From: Flavobacteriales bacterium
GTDB lineage: Bacteria > Bacteroidota > Bacteroidia > Flavobacteriales_G > Salibacteraceae
NCBI GenBank assembly: GCA_003499525.1
Contig: DNTB01000069.1
Span: 76,913 to 140,912, forward strand
Length of the DNA stretch: 64,000 nucleotides
Direction: 5' to 3'
Part shown: positions 18,676-28,956 of the stretch, in pieces
Layout: each line of letters starts with the position of its first letter
Numbering within the stretch: the stretch's first letter is position 1
Notes under the pieces: generated by a model
The model's input: only the letters and a program-made list of their open reading frames with translations
What the model was told of the DNA's origin: nothing
Database searches by the model: none
Made by a program: the position numbers and the translations under genes

Positions 18676-18870
18676 ATGCTGATCATTCCAGTAAAAGAAG
18701 GAGAGCCGGTAGAACGAGCGATCAAAAGATTCAAGAAGAAATTCGAGAAAACCGGAGTTATGAAAGAGTTGCGTGAAAGAAAGCACTATACCAAACCAGC
18801 AGTGCGTCGCAGATCTGAAAAGCTTCGGGCTATATATCGTGAGCAATATCTTGCACGCGAAGAGGCATAA
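18676..18870 (+). CDS. rpsU: 30S ribosomal protein S21
   Basis: This 64-residue, very basic protein of the small subunit platform carries the S21 pattern: PVKEGEPVERAIKRFKKKFEK, then GVMKELRERKHYTKPAVRRRSEKLRAIYRE. The length is normal for Bacteroidota S21, which in this phylum is thought to influence anti-Shine-Dalgarno accessibility. It has its own promoter and a strong terminator, so it is likely a single-gene transcript. It begins the conserved order rpsU-xerC-hpf-tRNAs-tuf-secE. Confidence 0.95.
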   Translation: MLIIPVKEGEPVERAIKRFKKKFEKTGVMKELRERKHYTKPAVRRRSEKLRAIYREQYLAREEA

Positions 18871-18897
18871 AAAAACAAGATTTTTATCGTTTAGAGA

Positions 18898-18930
18898 ATC
18901 CTGCACAATCGTGTGGGATTTTTTAATTTT
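18898..18930 (+). terminator. Rho-independent terminator after rpsU
   Basis: ATCCTGCAC (18898-18906) pairs over nine positions (two G-T) with GTGTGGGAT (18911-18919) around the loop AATC. A T-rich tail follows. It overlaps the longest possible xerC frame, which argues for the shorter xerC start at 18952. Confidence 0.85.
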
Positions 18931-18951
18931 ATAGATTCTGCAAATTCATTG

Positions 18952-19827
18952 ATGCTCGAAAGATTCATTGATTTTCTCACATCGGAAAAAAGATATTCCG
19001 AACATACCATTAGGGCGTATCGCTCTGATTTAGATCAATTTTTTTCTTTTTTAGATTTTGATGACGAGATGGACTCTTATTCAAATATCAAAGCTTCGGA
19101 TATCAAGGAATGGATTGTAGAAATGGTCAATCTTGGGATTTCGAGCAGAACAGTAAATCGGAAGATATCATCTGTCAAATCGTTCTTTCGGTTTTTAATG
19201 AGGGGCGGAACATTGAATAATGATCCAACAGAACAAATTGTAAGTCCTAAAATGACAAAGAATTTGCCTGATTTCGTGAGTGAAAAAGACATGGAGATTC
19301 TGGAAAATTCCAATCTATTCGGAAATGATTTCGAAGGCATACGGGATAAATTAATTATCGAAATTTTTTATCAAACAGGAATGAGAGTATCAGAAGTGGT
19401 TGCACTCAAACGGAATCAGTTTGTTGGTAGTCCCAATTCGATAAAAATCCTTGGAAAAAGAAATAAAGAAAGATTAATCCCGATTAATGTTTCGCTTCTG
19501 AATCTGATAAATGATTACCTAAAAGAAAGGGAAAAGCTGGGATCGCAAGCCGAAGAACTTTTCATTACAACAAACGGTAAACCGATGTATTCAAGATTGA
19601 TGTACAGCGTTGTAAATAATTTCCTGACCAAAGTAACTACCGTATCAAAGAGAAGTCCTCATACATTAAGACATACATTTGCCACTCATATGCTAAACAG
19701 AGGTGCTGATTTAAATACCATTAAGGAGCTTTTGGGGCATTCAAGCCTGGCAGCTACAGAGGTCTATACTCACAACTCATTTGAACAACTTAAATTAATT
19801 CACAAACAGGCTCATCCGCGAGCTTAA
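18952..19827 (+). CDS. xerC: Tyrosine recombinase XerC/XerD family
   Basis: This site-specific recombinase resolves chromosome dimers together with a partner Xer protein. The 291-residue chain has the N-terminal SAM-like DNA-binding domain (TSEKRYSEHTIRAYRSDLDQF) and a catalytic domain. The catalytic residues are present in order: Arg in TGMRVSEV, Lys in GKRNKERLIPI, His-x-x-Arg in SPHTLRHTFATHML, His in LLGHSS and Tyr in TEVYTHN. The ATG at 18952 is preferred because the upstream GTG at 18913 lies inside the rpsU terminator. Its chromosomal position before hpf and tuf is typical of XerC in this phylum. XerC versus XerD is not certain. Confidence 0.9.
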   Translation: MLERFIDFLTSEKRYSEHTIRAYRSDLDQFFSFLDFDDEMDSYSNIKASDIKEWIVEMVNLGISSRTVNRKISSVKSFFRFLMRGGTLNNDPTEQIVSPKMTKNLPDFVSEKDMEILENSNLFGNDFEGIRDKLIIEIFYQTGMRVSEVVALKRNQFVGSPNSIKILGKRNKERLIPINVSLLNLINDYLKEREKLGSQAEELFITTNGKPMYSRLMYSVVNNFLTKVTTVSKRSPHTLRHTFATHMLNRGADLNTIKELLGHSSLAATEVYTHNSFEQLKLIHKQAHPRA

Positions 19828-19838
19828 ATCATTTTTCT

Positions 19839-20138
19839 ATGAAACTTGATATTCAATCCATACGATTCGATGCAGATCAAAAACTGATCGACCACATCGA
19901 AAAGAAAGCATCTAAACTGGATAAGTATTTCGATAACATCATTTCGGGTCAGGTATTTCTCAAATTAGAGAAGTCAGAAGACCGTATGAATAAGAATGTG
20001 GAAATACGTTTGGAAGTTCCGGGTAACGATTTATTCGCGAGTAAAAGAGCCAGCACGTTTGAGGAAGCTTCAGATGAGGCCATAGATGCACTTACTAGGC
20101 AAGTGAAAAAATTAAAAGAAAAACTTAAAAGCAAGTAG
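19839..20138 (+). CDS. hpf: Ribosome hibernation-promoting factor (HPF/RaiA, short form)
   Basis: This 99-residue protein binds the 30S decoding centre and silences ribosomes in slow growth. It follows the family pattern: MKLDIQSIRFDADQKLIDHIEKKASKLDKYFDNI, then a strand with KLEKSEDRMNKNVEIRLEVPGNDLFASKRASTFEEASDEAIDALTRQVKKLKEK. It has only the beta-alpha-beta-beta-beta-alpha domain and lacks the C-terminal dimerisation domain of long HPF. It lies 11 bp after xerC and before the tRNA operon promoter. Confidence 0.93.
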   Translation: MKLDIQSIRFDADQKLIDHIEKKASKLDKYFDNIISGQVFLKLEKSEDRMNKNVEIRLEVPGNDLFASKRASTFEEASDEAIDALTRQVKKLKEKLKSK

Positions 20139-20178
20139 GGACGCCTGATTCAGAGAAAACTAAAATTGCATTACAACC

Positions 20179-20209
20179 TTTGTTAATGATCAATAGTTTT
20201 CTACATTTG
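20179..20209 (+). promoter_or_regulatory. Promoter of the tRNA-tuf-secE-nusG transcript
   Basis: TTTG (20179-20182), exactly 19 bases, then TACATTTG (20202-20209) is a full consensus Bacteroidota promoter. The first tRNA begins 47 bp downstream. Confidence 0.75.
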
Positions 20210-20256
20210 CAGTCCTTTTTTTAAAGGTAGCAATTTTTGTGCCTAAAAATAGGATT

Positions 20257-20330
20257 GCCAATGTAGCTCAGTTGGCTAGAGCAGCTGATTTGTAATCAGC
20301 CGGTCGTGGGTTCGAGTCCCTCCATTGGCT
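20257..20330 (+). tRNA. tRNA-Thr (anticodon TGT)
   Basis: A 74-base cloverleaf: acceptor GCCAATG pairs with CATTGGC, with discriminator T. The D arm is TAGCTCAGTTGGCTAGA, the anticodon stem-loop CTGATTTGTAATCAG has TGT at the anticodon, and the T arm contains GGGTTCGAGTCCC. No CCA is encoded. It is first in an array of four tRNA genes. Confidence 0.95.
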
Positions 20331-20357
20331 CTTGTTCTTTAACGTATTGAAATGTTT

Positions 20358-20440
20358 GGGGAGATACCAAAGTGGCCAACTGGGGCAGACTGTAAATCTG
20401 TTGTCTTTCGACTTCGGAGGTTCGAATCCTCCTCTCCCCA
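20358..20440 (+). tRNA. tRNA-Tyr (anticodon GTA)
   Basis: An 83-base class II tRNA: acceptor GGGGAGA pairs with TCTCCCC, with discriminator A. The anticodon loop is CTGTAAA with anticodon GTA. A long variable arm precedes the T arm GGAGGTTCGAATCCTCC. No CCA is encoded. Confidence 0.95.
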
Positions 20441-20453
20441 CATAAAAATAAAA

Positions 20454-20526
20454 GCGGGAGTAGCTCAGTTGGTAGAGCATCAGCCTTCCAAGCTGAGGGT
20501 CGCGGGTTCGAGTCTCGTCTCCCGCT
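20454..20526 (+). tRNA. tRNA-Gly (anticodon TCC)
   Basis: A 73-base cloverleaf: acceptor GCGGGAG pairs with CTCCCGC, with discriminator T. The anticodon arm CAGCCTTCCAAGCTG carries TCC. The T arm contains GGGTTCGAGTCTC. No CCA is encoded. Confidence 0.94.
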
Positions 20527-20537
20527 CAAAATTGGAG

Positions 20538-20598
20538 CCGTTAGGGTAGAACAGCAGCCAGGCTCTGTTGATGAGCAATTGGTTATTGCCCCAAACGG
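20538..20598 (+). other. Candidate structured RNA (three-way junction) between tRNA genes
   Basis: The 79-base spacer between tRNA-Gly and tRNA-Thr folds by hand into a compact junction. The outer stem is CCGTT-A-GGG (20538-20546) with CCC-A-AACGG (20590-20598): eight pairs and one A-A mismatch. Arm 1 is AACAG/CTGTT (20550-20554 with 20565-20569), extended by three pairs around a 3-base loop. Arm 2 is GCAAT/ATTGC (20575-20579 with 20585-20589) around TGGTT. It resembles a cloverleaf without a D arm but has no normal T loop. It could be a decayed tRNA, a processing element or a small RNA. Confidence 0.35.
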
Positions 20599-20605
20599 AA
20601 ATATT

Positions 20606-20677
<72 letters not shown>

Positions 20678-20738
20678 CAATTTTAAGAAGAATAGTTGAA
20701 ACCTAAATTTTTGAAAAAGTAAATTAAACACGAAGACT

Positions 20739-21926
20739 ATGGCAAAGGAAACTTTTGATCGTTCGAAGCCACACGTAAACATTGGAACTATCGGACACGT
20801 GGATCATGGAAAGACTACCTTGACAGCTGCAATTACTAAAGTATTGGCTGAAAAGGGATGGTCAGAGATACGCGAATTTGATAGTATTGATAATGCCCCA
20901 GAGGAAAAGGAAAGGGGAATCACGATCAATACAGCGCATGTTGAATATCAAACTGAAAACCGTCACTACGCTCATGTTGATTGTCCGGGACACGCGGATT
21001 ATGTGAAGAACATGATTACGGGCGCGGCTCAAATGGATGGAGCTATCCTGGTCGTAGCGGCAACAGATGGACCAATGCCACAAACTCGTGAGCATATTCT
21101 GCTCGCCCGACAGGTAAACGTTCCTGCTATCGTTGTCTTTATGAATAAAGTAGATTTGGTGGATGACGAAGAGCTTTTGGAACTGGTAGAAATGGAAATC
21201 AGAGAGCTTCTGTCTTTTTATGATTTTGACGGTGATGAGGTTCCAATTATTCAAGGTTCAGCTTTAGGTGCATTGAACGGTGAGGCTTCCTGGGTAGAGA
21301 AGGTTGTTGAGCTAATGGATGCGGTAGATAGCCATATTCCACTTCCTCCAAGGGATACAGATAAAGACTTTCTAATGCCTGTAGAGGATGTATTCTCTAT
21401 TACTGGGCGTGGAACAGTGGCTACCGGAAGAATTGAATCAGGAATTATAAACTCTGGCGAAGAGGTCGATATTCTTGGAATGGGAGCTGAAAAACTCAAG
21501 TCTACAGTTACTGGAGTTGAAATGTTCCGAAAAATTCTGGATAGAGGAGAAGCTGGAGACAACGTTGGACTGTTGCTTAGAGGAATAGATAAGGACATGA
21601 TCCGAAGAGGTATGGTAATAGCAAAACCAGGTTCTATTACACCTCATACGAAATTCAAAGCTGAGGTTTATATCCTTAAAAAAGAAGAAGGTGGACGACA
21701 TACTCCTTTTCATAATAAGTACCGTCCTCAGTTTTATGTGAGAACAACGGATGTGACAGGAGAGATTGTTCTGGAAGAAGGAAGAGAAATGGTAATGCCT
21801 GGAGATAACTTGACAATTACAGTAAATTTGATTGCCGAGGTTGCACTTAATACAGGGCTCAAATTCGCGATACGTGAAGGAGGGCGAACTGTTGGTGCTG
21901 GTCAGGTTACAGAGATTATTGAATAA
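20739..21926 (+). CDS. tuf: Translation elongation factor Tu
   Basis: This GTPase delivers aminoacyl-tRNA to the ribosome. The 395-residue chain has the G1 loop GHVDHGKTTL, switch I ERGITINTAHVEY, DCPGHADY (G3), NKVD (G4) and the SAL box (G5, GSALGAL). Domains II and III follow, with RGTVATGRIESG and GREMVMPGDN. It is full length. It sits directly after four tRNA genes and before tRNA-Trp, secE and nusG, the common Bacteroidota arrangement, so it is probably expressed from the tRNA operon promoter at 20179-20209. Confidence 0.98.
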   Translation: MAKETFDRSKPHVNIGTIGHVDHGKTTLTAAITKVLAEKGWSEIREFDSIDNAPEEKERGITINTAHVEYQTENRHYAHVDCPGHADYVKNMITGAAQMDGAILVVAATDGPMPQTREHILLARQVNVPAIVVFMNKVDLVDDEELLELVEMEIRELLSFYDFDGDEVPIIQGSALGALNGEASWVEKVVELMDAVDSHIPLPPRDTDKDFLMPVEDVFSITGRGTVATGRIESGIINSGEEVDILGMGAEKLKSTVTGVEMFRKILDRGEAGDNVGLLLRGIDKDMIRRGMVIAKPGSITPHTKFKAEVYILKKEEGGRHTPFHNKYRPQFYVRTTDVTGEIVLEEGREMVMPGDNLTITVNLIAEVALNTGLKFAIREGGRTVGAGQVTEIIE

Positions 21927-21944
21927 AAGTTGATAAAATAAACT

Positions 21945-21982
21945 GCGTAAGGTATCCCGTCATTGATGGGATGCCTTTACGC
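21945..21982 (+). promoter_or_regulatory. Long hairpin between tuf and tRNA-Trp
   Basis: GCGTAAGGTATCCC (21945-21958) pairs with GGGATGCCTTTACGC (21968-21982), giving 14 base pairs with one bulged T and a 9-base loop. No T tract follows, so it may be a processing site or partial terminator that separates tuf mRNA from the tRNA-Trp-secE-nusG transcript. Confidence 0.5.
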
Positions 21983-21990
21983 GTTATAAT

Positions 21991-22063
21991 ACGGGTGTAG
22001 CTCAATTGGTAGAGTAGTGGTCTCCAAAACCATTGGTTGTGGGTTCGAGTCCTACCACCCGTG
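21991..22063 (+). tRNA. tRNA-Trp (anticodon CCA)
   Basis: A 73-base cloverleaf: acceptor ACGGGTG pairs with CACCCGT, with discriminator G as expected for tRNA-Trp. The anticodon arm GTGGTCTCCAAAACCAT carries CCA, and the T arm contains GGGTTCGAGTCC. The gene lies 17 bp before secE. The 3' CCA is not encoded. Confidence 0.95.
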
Positions 22064-22080
22064 CAAAGAGGGTAAGTTCG

Positions 22081-22275
22081 ATGGATAAGATTAAAAAATA
22101 CATTGTCGAATCGTACGACGAATTACGACACAAAGTAAGCTGGCCAGGTCTAAGGGAATTGCAAGGCAGTTCAGTATTGGTATTGATTACCTCATTCATT
22201 TTAGCAGGATTAGTATATCTGATGGATGCCGCTTTCGGACAGATAATGCAGTTCCTGTATGATGCTATCTACTAA
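22081..22275 (+). CDS. secE: Preprotein translocase subunit SecE
   Basis: This 64-residue single-span subunit clamps SecY in the inner membrane. The cytoplasmic amphipathic helix (IVESYDELRHKVSWPGLRELQ) is followed by one membrane helix (SVLVLITSFILAGLVYLMDAAF). The ATG at 22081 is chosen because a longer in-frame start would lie within tRNA-Trp. Its 3' end precedes the nusG start by 13 bp. The secE-nusG pair is nearly universal. Confidence 0.95.
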   Translation: MDKIKKYIVESYDELRHKVSWPGLRELQGSSVLVLITSFILAGLVYLMDAAFGQIMQFLYDAIY

Positions 22276-22288
22276 CGAAAAGAGCAGT

Positions 22289-22846
22289 ATGGAGGAAAAA
22301 GTTCAGACGGAGAAAGCATGGTATGTTGTACGCGCCATAAGTGGAAAAGAGAAAAAAGTAAAGGAGTACATTGATTTGGAAATCAGTAGGTTGAATTTGC
22401 AGGACTACATCAGTCAGGTACTCATACCCACTGAAAAAGTATATCAGATCCGCAATGGAAAAAAGATTTCTAAAGAAAGGAACTTTTTCCCTGGATATGT
22501 ACTTGTAGAGGCTGCACTAGTTGGAGAGATTCCACATATTATTCAGAATATCCCTAATGTAATCGGATTTTTAAGTGGAGTCAAAGGCGGAGACCCTCTT
22601 CCCATGCGTCAAAGCGAGGTGAACAGAATTTTAGGTAAAGTCGATGAACTTGCAGATACGGATGAAGAAGTAAACATTCCATACATTGTTGGAGAAACGG
22701 TCAAAGTAATTGATGGGCCGTTCAATAGTTTTAATGGAGTCATTGAGGAAATCAATGAAGAAAAGAAGAGATTAAAAGTCATGGTGAAGATCTTCGGGCG
22801 TAAGACCCCGCTGGAACTAAGCTATATGCAAGTAGAAAAGGAATAA
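22289..22846 (+). CDS. nusG: Transcription termination/antitermination protein NusG
   Basis: This general elongation factor binds the RNA polymerase clamp and couples transcription to Rho or the ribosome. The 185-residue chain has the NGN domain (KAWYVVRAISGKEKKVKEYI, then FFPGYVLVEA) and a C-terminal KOW domain (ETVKVIDGPFNSFNGVIEEI). The ATG at 22289 is preferred; an upstream in-frame ATG at 22262 inside secE is possible. The ribosomal protein genes for L11 and L1 follow, as usual. Confidence 0.96.
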   Translation: MEEKVQTEKAWYVVRAISGKEKKVKEYIDLEISRLNLQDYISQVLIPTEKVYQIRNGKKISKERNFFPGYVLVEAALVGEIPHIIQNIPNVIGFLSGVKGGDPLPMRQSEVNRILGKVDELADTDEEVNIPYIVGETVKVIDGPFNSFNGVIEEINEEKKRLKVMVKIFGRKTPLELSYMQVEKE

Positions 22847-22862
22847 AAATATTTAAGATTTT

Positions 22863-22897
22863 GGGTGATGCTGTTTAAACGCTTCCCTGTGTCACCC
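22863..22897 (+). promoter_or_regulatory. Hairpin in the rplK leader, possible L1 regulatory site
   Basis: GGGTGA (22863-22868) pairs with TCACCC (22892-22897) across a 23-base interior that includes GTTTAAAC. It lies 25 bp before rplK, where the L11-L1 operon of other bacteria is repressed by ribosomal protein L1. The match to an L1 site is positional and not proven. Confidence 0.35.
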
Positions 22898-22921
22898 GAA
22901 GAGTAGATAATTTGAGTAAAT

Positions 22922-23344
22922 ATGGCAAAGGAAATCAGCGCACTGATTAAGTTGCAAATACGCGGAGGGGCTGCAAATCCGTCTCCACCAGTTGGTCCGG
23001 CACTAGGTGCTAAAGGGGTCAATATCATGGAGTTCTGTAAGCAGTTCAATGCCCGTACTCAGGATAAGGCCGGCAAGGTACTTCCTGTGGTTATTACGGT
23101 TTTTGGCGATAAGTCTTTTGAATTTATTGTTAAAACACCGCCGGTTGCTGTTCAACTCAAAGAAGCAGCTAAATTGAAGTCCGGTTCACCAGAACCGAAC
23201 CGAAAAAAGGTTGCTACCGTGACACGTGATCAGGTCAAGGCTATTGCAGAGGACAAAATGCCTGACTTAAATTGCTTTACCGTTGAATCGGCCATGAGAA
23301 TGGTAGAAGGCACGGCAAGAAGTATGGGAATTCAGGTAAAATGA
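22922..23344 (+). CDS. rplK: 50S ribosomal protein L11
   Basis: This 140-residue protein forms the GTPase-associated centre with L10 and L7/L12. The pattern is classic: LIKLQIRGGAANPSPPVGPALGAKGVNIMEFCKQFNA, a central linker with KTPPVAVQLKEAAKLKSGS, and the RNA-binding C-terminal domain ending AMRMVEGTARSMGIQV. The ATG is at 22922. rplA starts 7 bp after the stop, so the two are co-translated. Confidence 0.98.
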   Translation: MAKEISALIKLQIRGGAANPSPPVGPALGAKGVNIMEFCKQFNARTQDKAGKVLPVVITVFGDKSFEFIVKTPPVAVQLKEAAKLKSGSPEPNRKKVATVTRDQVKAIAEDKMPDLNCFTVESAMRMVEGTARSMGIQVK

Positions 23345-23351
23345 CAATGTG

Positions 23352-24047
23352 ATGGCGAAATTAGGAAAGAAAAGAAAAGAACAACTGGCAAAAGTCGATG
23401 CTCAGAAATTGTATGGAATCGATGAGGCCTCCAGATTGGTTAAGGAAACCTCCGGGGCTAAGTTTGATGAAACAGTGGATATAGCAGTGCGATTGGGAGT
23501 GGACCCAAGAAAGAACAATCAAATGGTTCGGGGTACCGTTAAGCTTCCGCATGGTACGGGCAAAAATGTCAGAGTTCTTGTTATGTGTACACCGGATAAA
23601 GAGGCAGAAGCCAAAGAAGCCGGTGCAGATTATGTTGGCCTTGACGAATACGTTGAAAAAATCAAGGGAGGCTGGACAGATATTGATGTTGTAATTACGA
23701 TGCCTTCGGTAATGGGAAAAGTAGGTCAGCTGGGTCGAATTCTCGGTCCTCGCGGTCTAATGCCCAATCCGAAAACAGGTACGGTAACTATGGATATTGG
23801 TAAAGCTGTGACTGATGTTAAAGCAGGTAAAATCGATTTCAGAACGGATAAGTTTGGAATCGTCCATGCTAACGTGGGTAAAGTTTCCTTTGACGACAAC
23901 AAGATCACGGATAACGTGCATGAGTTGATCAGTACCTTACTGAAAATGAAACCTGCTTCGGCAAAAGGCACATACGTTAAAAGTATTGCCATGTCGAGCA
24001 CTATGGGCCCAGGGATAAAGGTTGAACCTAAATCCGTTGGAGCATAA
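23352..24047 (+). CDS. rplA: 50S ribosomal protein L1
   Basis: This 231-residue protein builds the L1 stalk that guides exit of deacylated tRNA. The family regions are MAKLGKKRKEQLAK, KFDETVDIAVRLGVDPRKNNQMVRGTVKLPHGTGK and LGRILGPRGLMPNPKTGTVT. The C-terminal MSSTMGPGIKVE region completes it. The ATG at 23352 is used; the GTG just before it would add one residue. In other bacteria L1 represses its own operon by binding its mRNA leader. Confidence 0.98.
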   Translation: MAKLGKKRKEQLAKVDAQKLYGIDEASRLVKETSGAKFDETVDIAVRLGVDPRKNNQMVRGTVKLPHGTGKNVRVLVMCTPDKEAEAKEAGADYVGLDEYVEKIKGGWTDIDVVITMPSVMGKVGQLGRILGPRGLMPNPKTGTVTMDIGKAVTDVKAGKIDFRTDKFGIVHANVGKVSFDDNKITDNVHELISTLLKMKPASAKGTYVKSIAMSSTMGPGIKVEPKSVGA

Positions 24048-24070
24048 CTATTAAATAACAACCTGAAAAA

Positions 24071-24595
24071 ATGACAAGAGAAGAAAAAAATCAGGTCATT
24101 GAGGACATCGCAGTAAATCTTCGAGATAATAATGTCATCTATTTGGCAGATGTTTCCGAGATGGACGCAGAGGCTTCCTCAAAGTTGAGAAGATTGTGCT
24201 TCAACAAGAACGTTTCGCTTAAGGTGGTAAAAAACACACTGTTGAAGAAAGCAATGGAACGTGTCGAAGGAAAAAACTTCGATGAGCTTTATCCTGTGTT
24301 GAAGGGCAATACATCTTTAATGATCTCGGAAGTTGCAAATGCACCGGCCAAGCTCATTAAAGAGTTCCGGAAGAAAGAAGAAAAGCCATTGTTAAAAGGA
24401 GCTTATGTTGAAGAAGCGGTGTATATCGGAGAAGAATCTCTGGAATCACTTTCAGCACTGAAATCGAAAGAAGAGCTGATAGCCGATGTCATCCTACTTC
24501 TACAATCTCCAACAAAAACAGTTATTTCTCAGCTGCAATCAGCTGGAGGTAAATTGGCTGGAATACTTCAAACCCTTTCCGAGAAAGAATCATAG
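24071..24595 (+). CDS. rplJ: 50S ribosomal protein L10
   Basis: This 174-residue protein anchors the L7/L12 dimers to 23S rRNA. The N-terminal domain has NQVIEDIAVNLRDNNVIYLADVSEM and KLRRLCFNKNVSLKVVKNTLLKKAM. The C-terminal helix (SPTKTVISQLQSAGGKLAGILQTL) is the L7/L12-binding spine. It lies 23 bp after rplA and 39 bp before rplL. Confidence 0.97.
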   Translation: MTREEKNQVIEDIAVNLRDNNVIYLADVSEMDAEASSKLRRLCFNKNVSLKVVKNTLLKKAMERVEGKNFDELYPVLKGNTSLMISEVANAPAKLIKEFRKKEEKPLLKGAYVEEAVYIGEESLESLSALKSKEELIADVILLLQSPTKTVISQLQSAGGKLAGILQTLSEKES

Positions 24596-24634
24596 TTTAA
24601 ATCAGATCATAAATTTTAATTAAAACAACTAGAA

Positions 24635-25015
24635 ATGGCGGATATTAAGGAATTTGCTGAGCAATTGGTAAATCTAACAGTAAAAGAGGTCAATGAGCTG
24701 GCCGATATTCTGAAAGAAGAGTACGGAATAGAACCTGCTGCAGCGGCAGTTGCTGTTGCCGGACCTGCACAAGGTGGTGGCGGAGAAGATGCTGCTGAGG
24801 AACAAACAGAATTTGATGTGATCCTCAAAGCTGCAGGACCTAAGAAACTTCAGGTTGTTAAAGCGGTTAAGGAATTGACCGGTTTAGGACTTAAAGAAGC
24901 TAAAGCCGTAGTTGATGCCGCTCCTGGCCCCGTTAAGGAAGGAGTCGCAAAAGACGAAGCAGAAGCACTTAAGACACAACTTGAAGAAGCTGGAGCAGAA
25001 GTTGAGCTTAAATAG
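24635..25015 (+). CDS. rplL: 50S ribosomal protein L7/L12
   Basis: This 126-residue acidic stalk protein recruits translation GTPases. The N-terminal dimerisation helices (ADIKEFAEQLVNLTVKEVNELADILKEEYGIEP) lead into an Ala/Gly-rich hinge (AAAAVAVAGPAQGGGG). The C-terminal domain has EFDVILKAAGPKKLQVVKAVKELTGLGLKEAKAVVDAAPGPVKEG. A hairpin and then rpoB follow. Confidence 0.98.
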   Translation: MADIKEFAEQLVNLTVKEVNELADILKEEYGIEPAAAAVAVAGPAQGGGGEDAAEEQTEFDVILKAAGPKKLQVVKAVKELTGLGLKEAKAVVDAAPGPVKEGVAKDEAEALKTQLEEAGAEVELK

Positions 25016-25043
25016 CAGCTCTATTAAATACCTAAAAATGAGA

Positions 25044-25069
25044 GGTTTAGGCTCCACGGAGCCTAAACC
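25044..25069 (+). terminator. Perfect 12-bp hairpin between rplL and rpoB (attenuator-like)
   Basis: GGTTTAGGCTCC (25044-25055) and GGAGCCTAAACC (25058-25069) are perfect inverse complements. Only a weak T tract (CTTTCGTGTTT) follows. Such elements in the rplL-rpoB gap often act as partial terminators or RNase III sites that lower rpoBC output relative to ribosomal proteins. Confidence 0.6.
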
Positions 25070-25123
25070 CTTTCGTGTTTGTACTCACACCACCTCATCG
25101 TTTAATCCTCATTTGAACATTCA

Positions 25124-28936
<3,813 letters not shown>

Positions 28937-28956
28937 TCAAATCAAGAACGACAGTT

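Noticed and set aside
18913..18951. GTG start for xerC at 18913
   Set aside because: It falls in the stem of the rpsU terminator, and the residues it adds do not match XerC.
22033..22275. Longer secE start inside the tRNA-Trp gene
   Set aside because: It would read through the tRNA 3' half; the ATG at 22081 begins the true SecE N-terminus.
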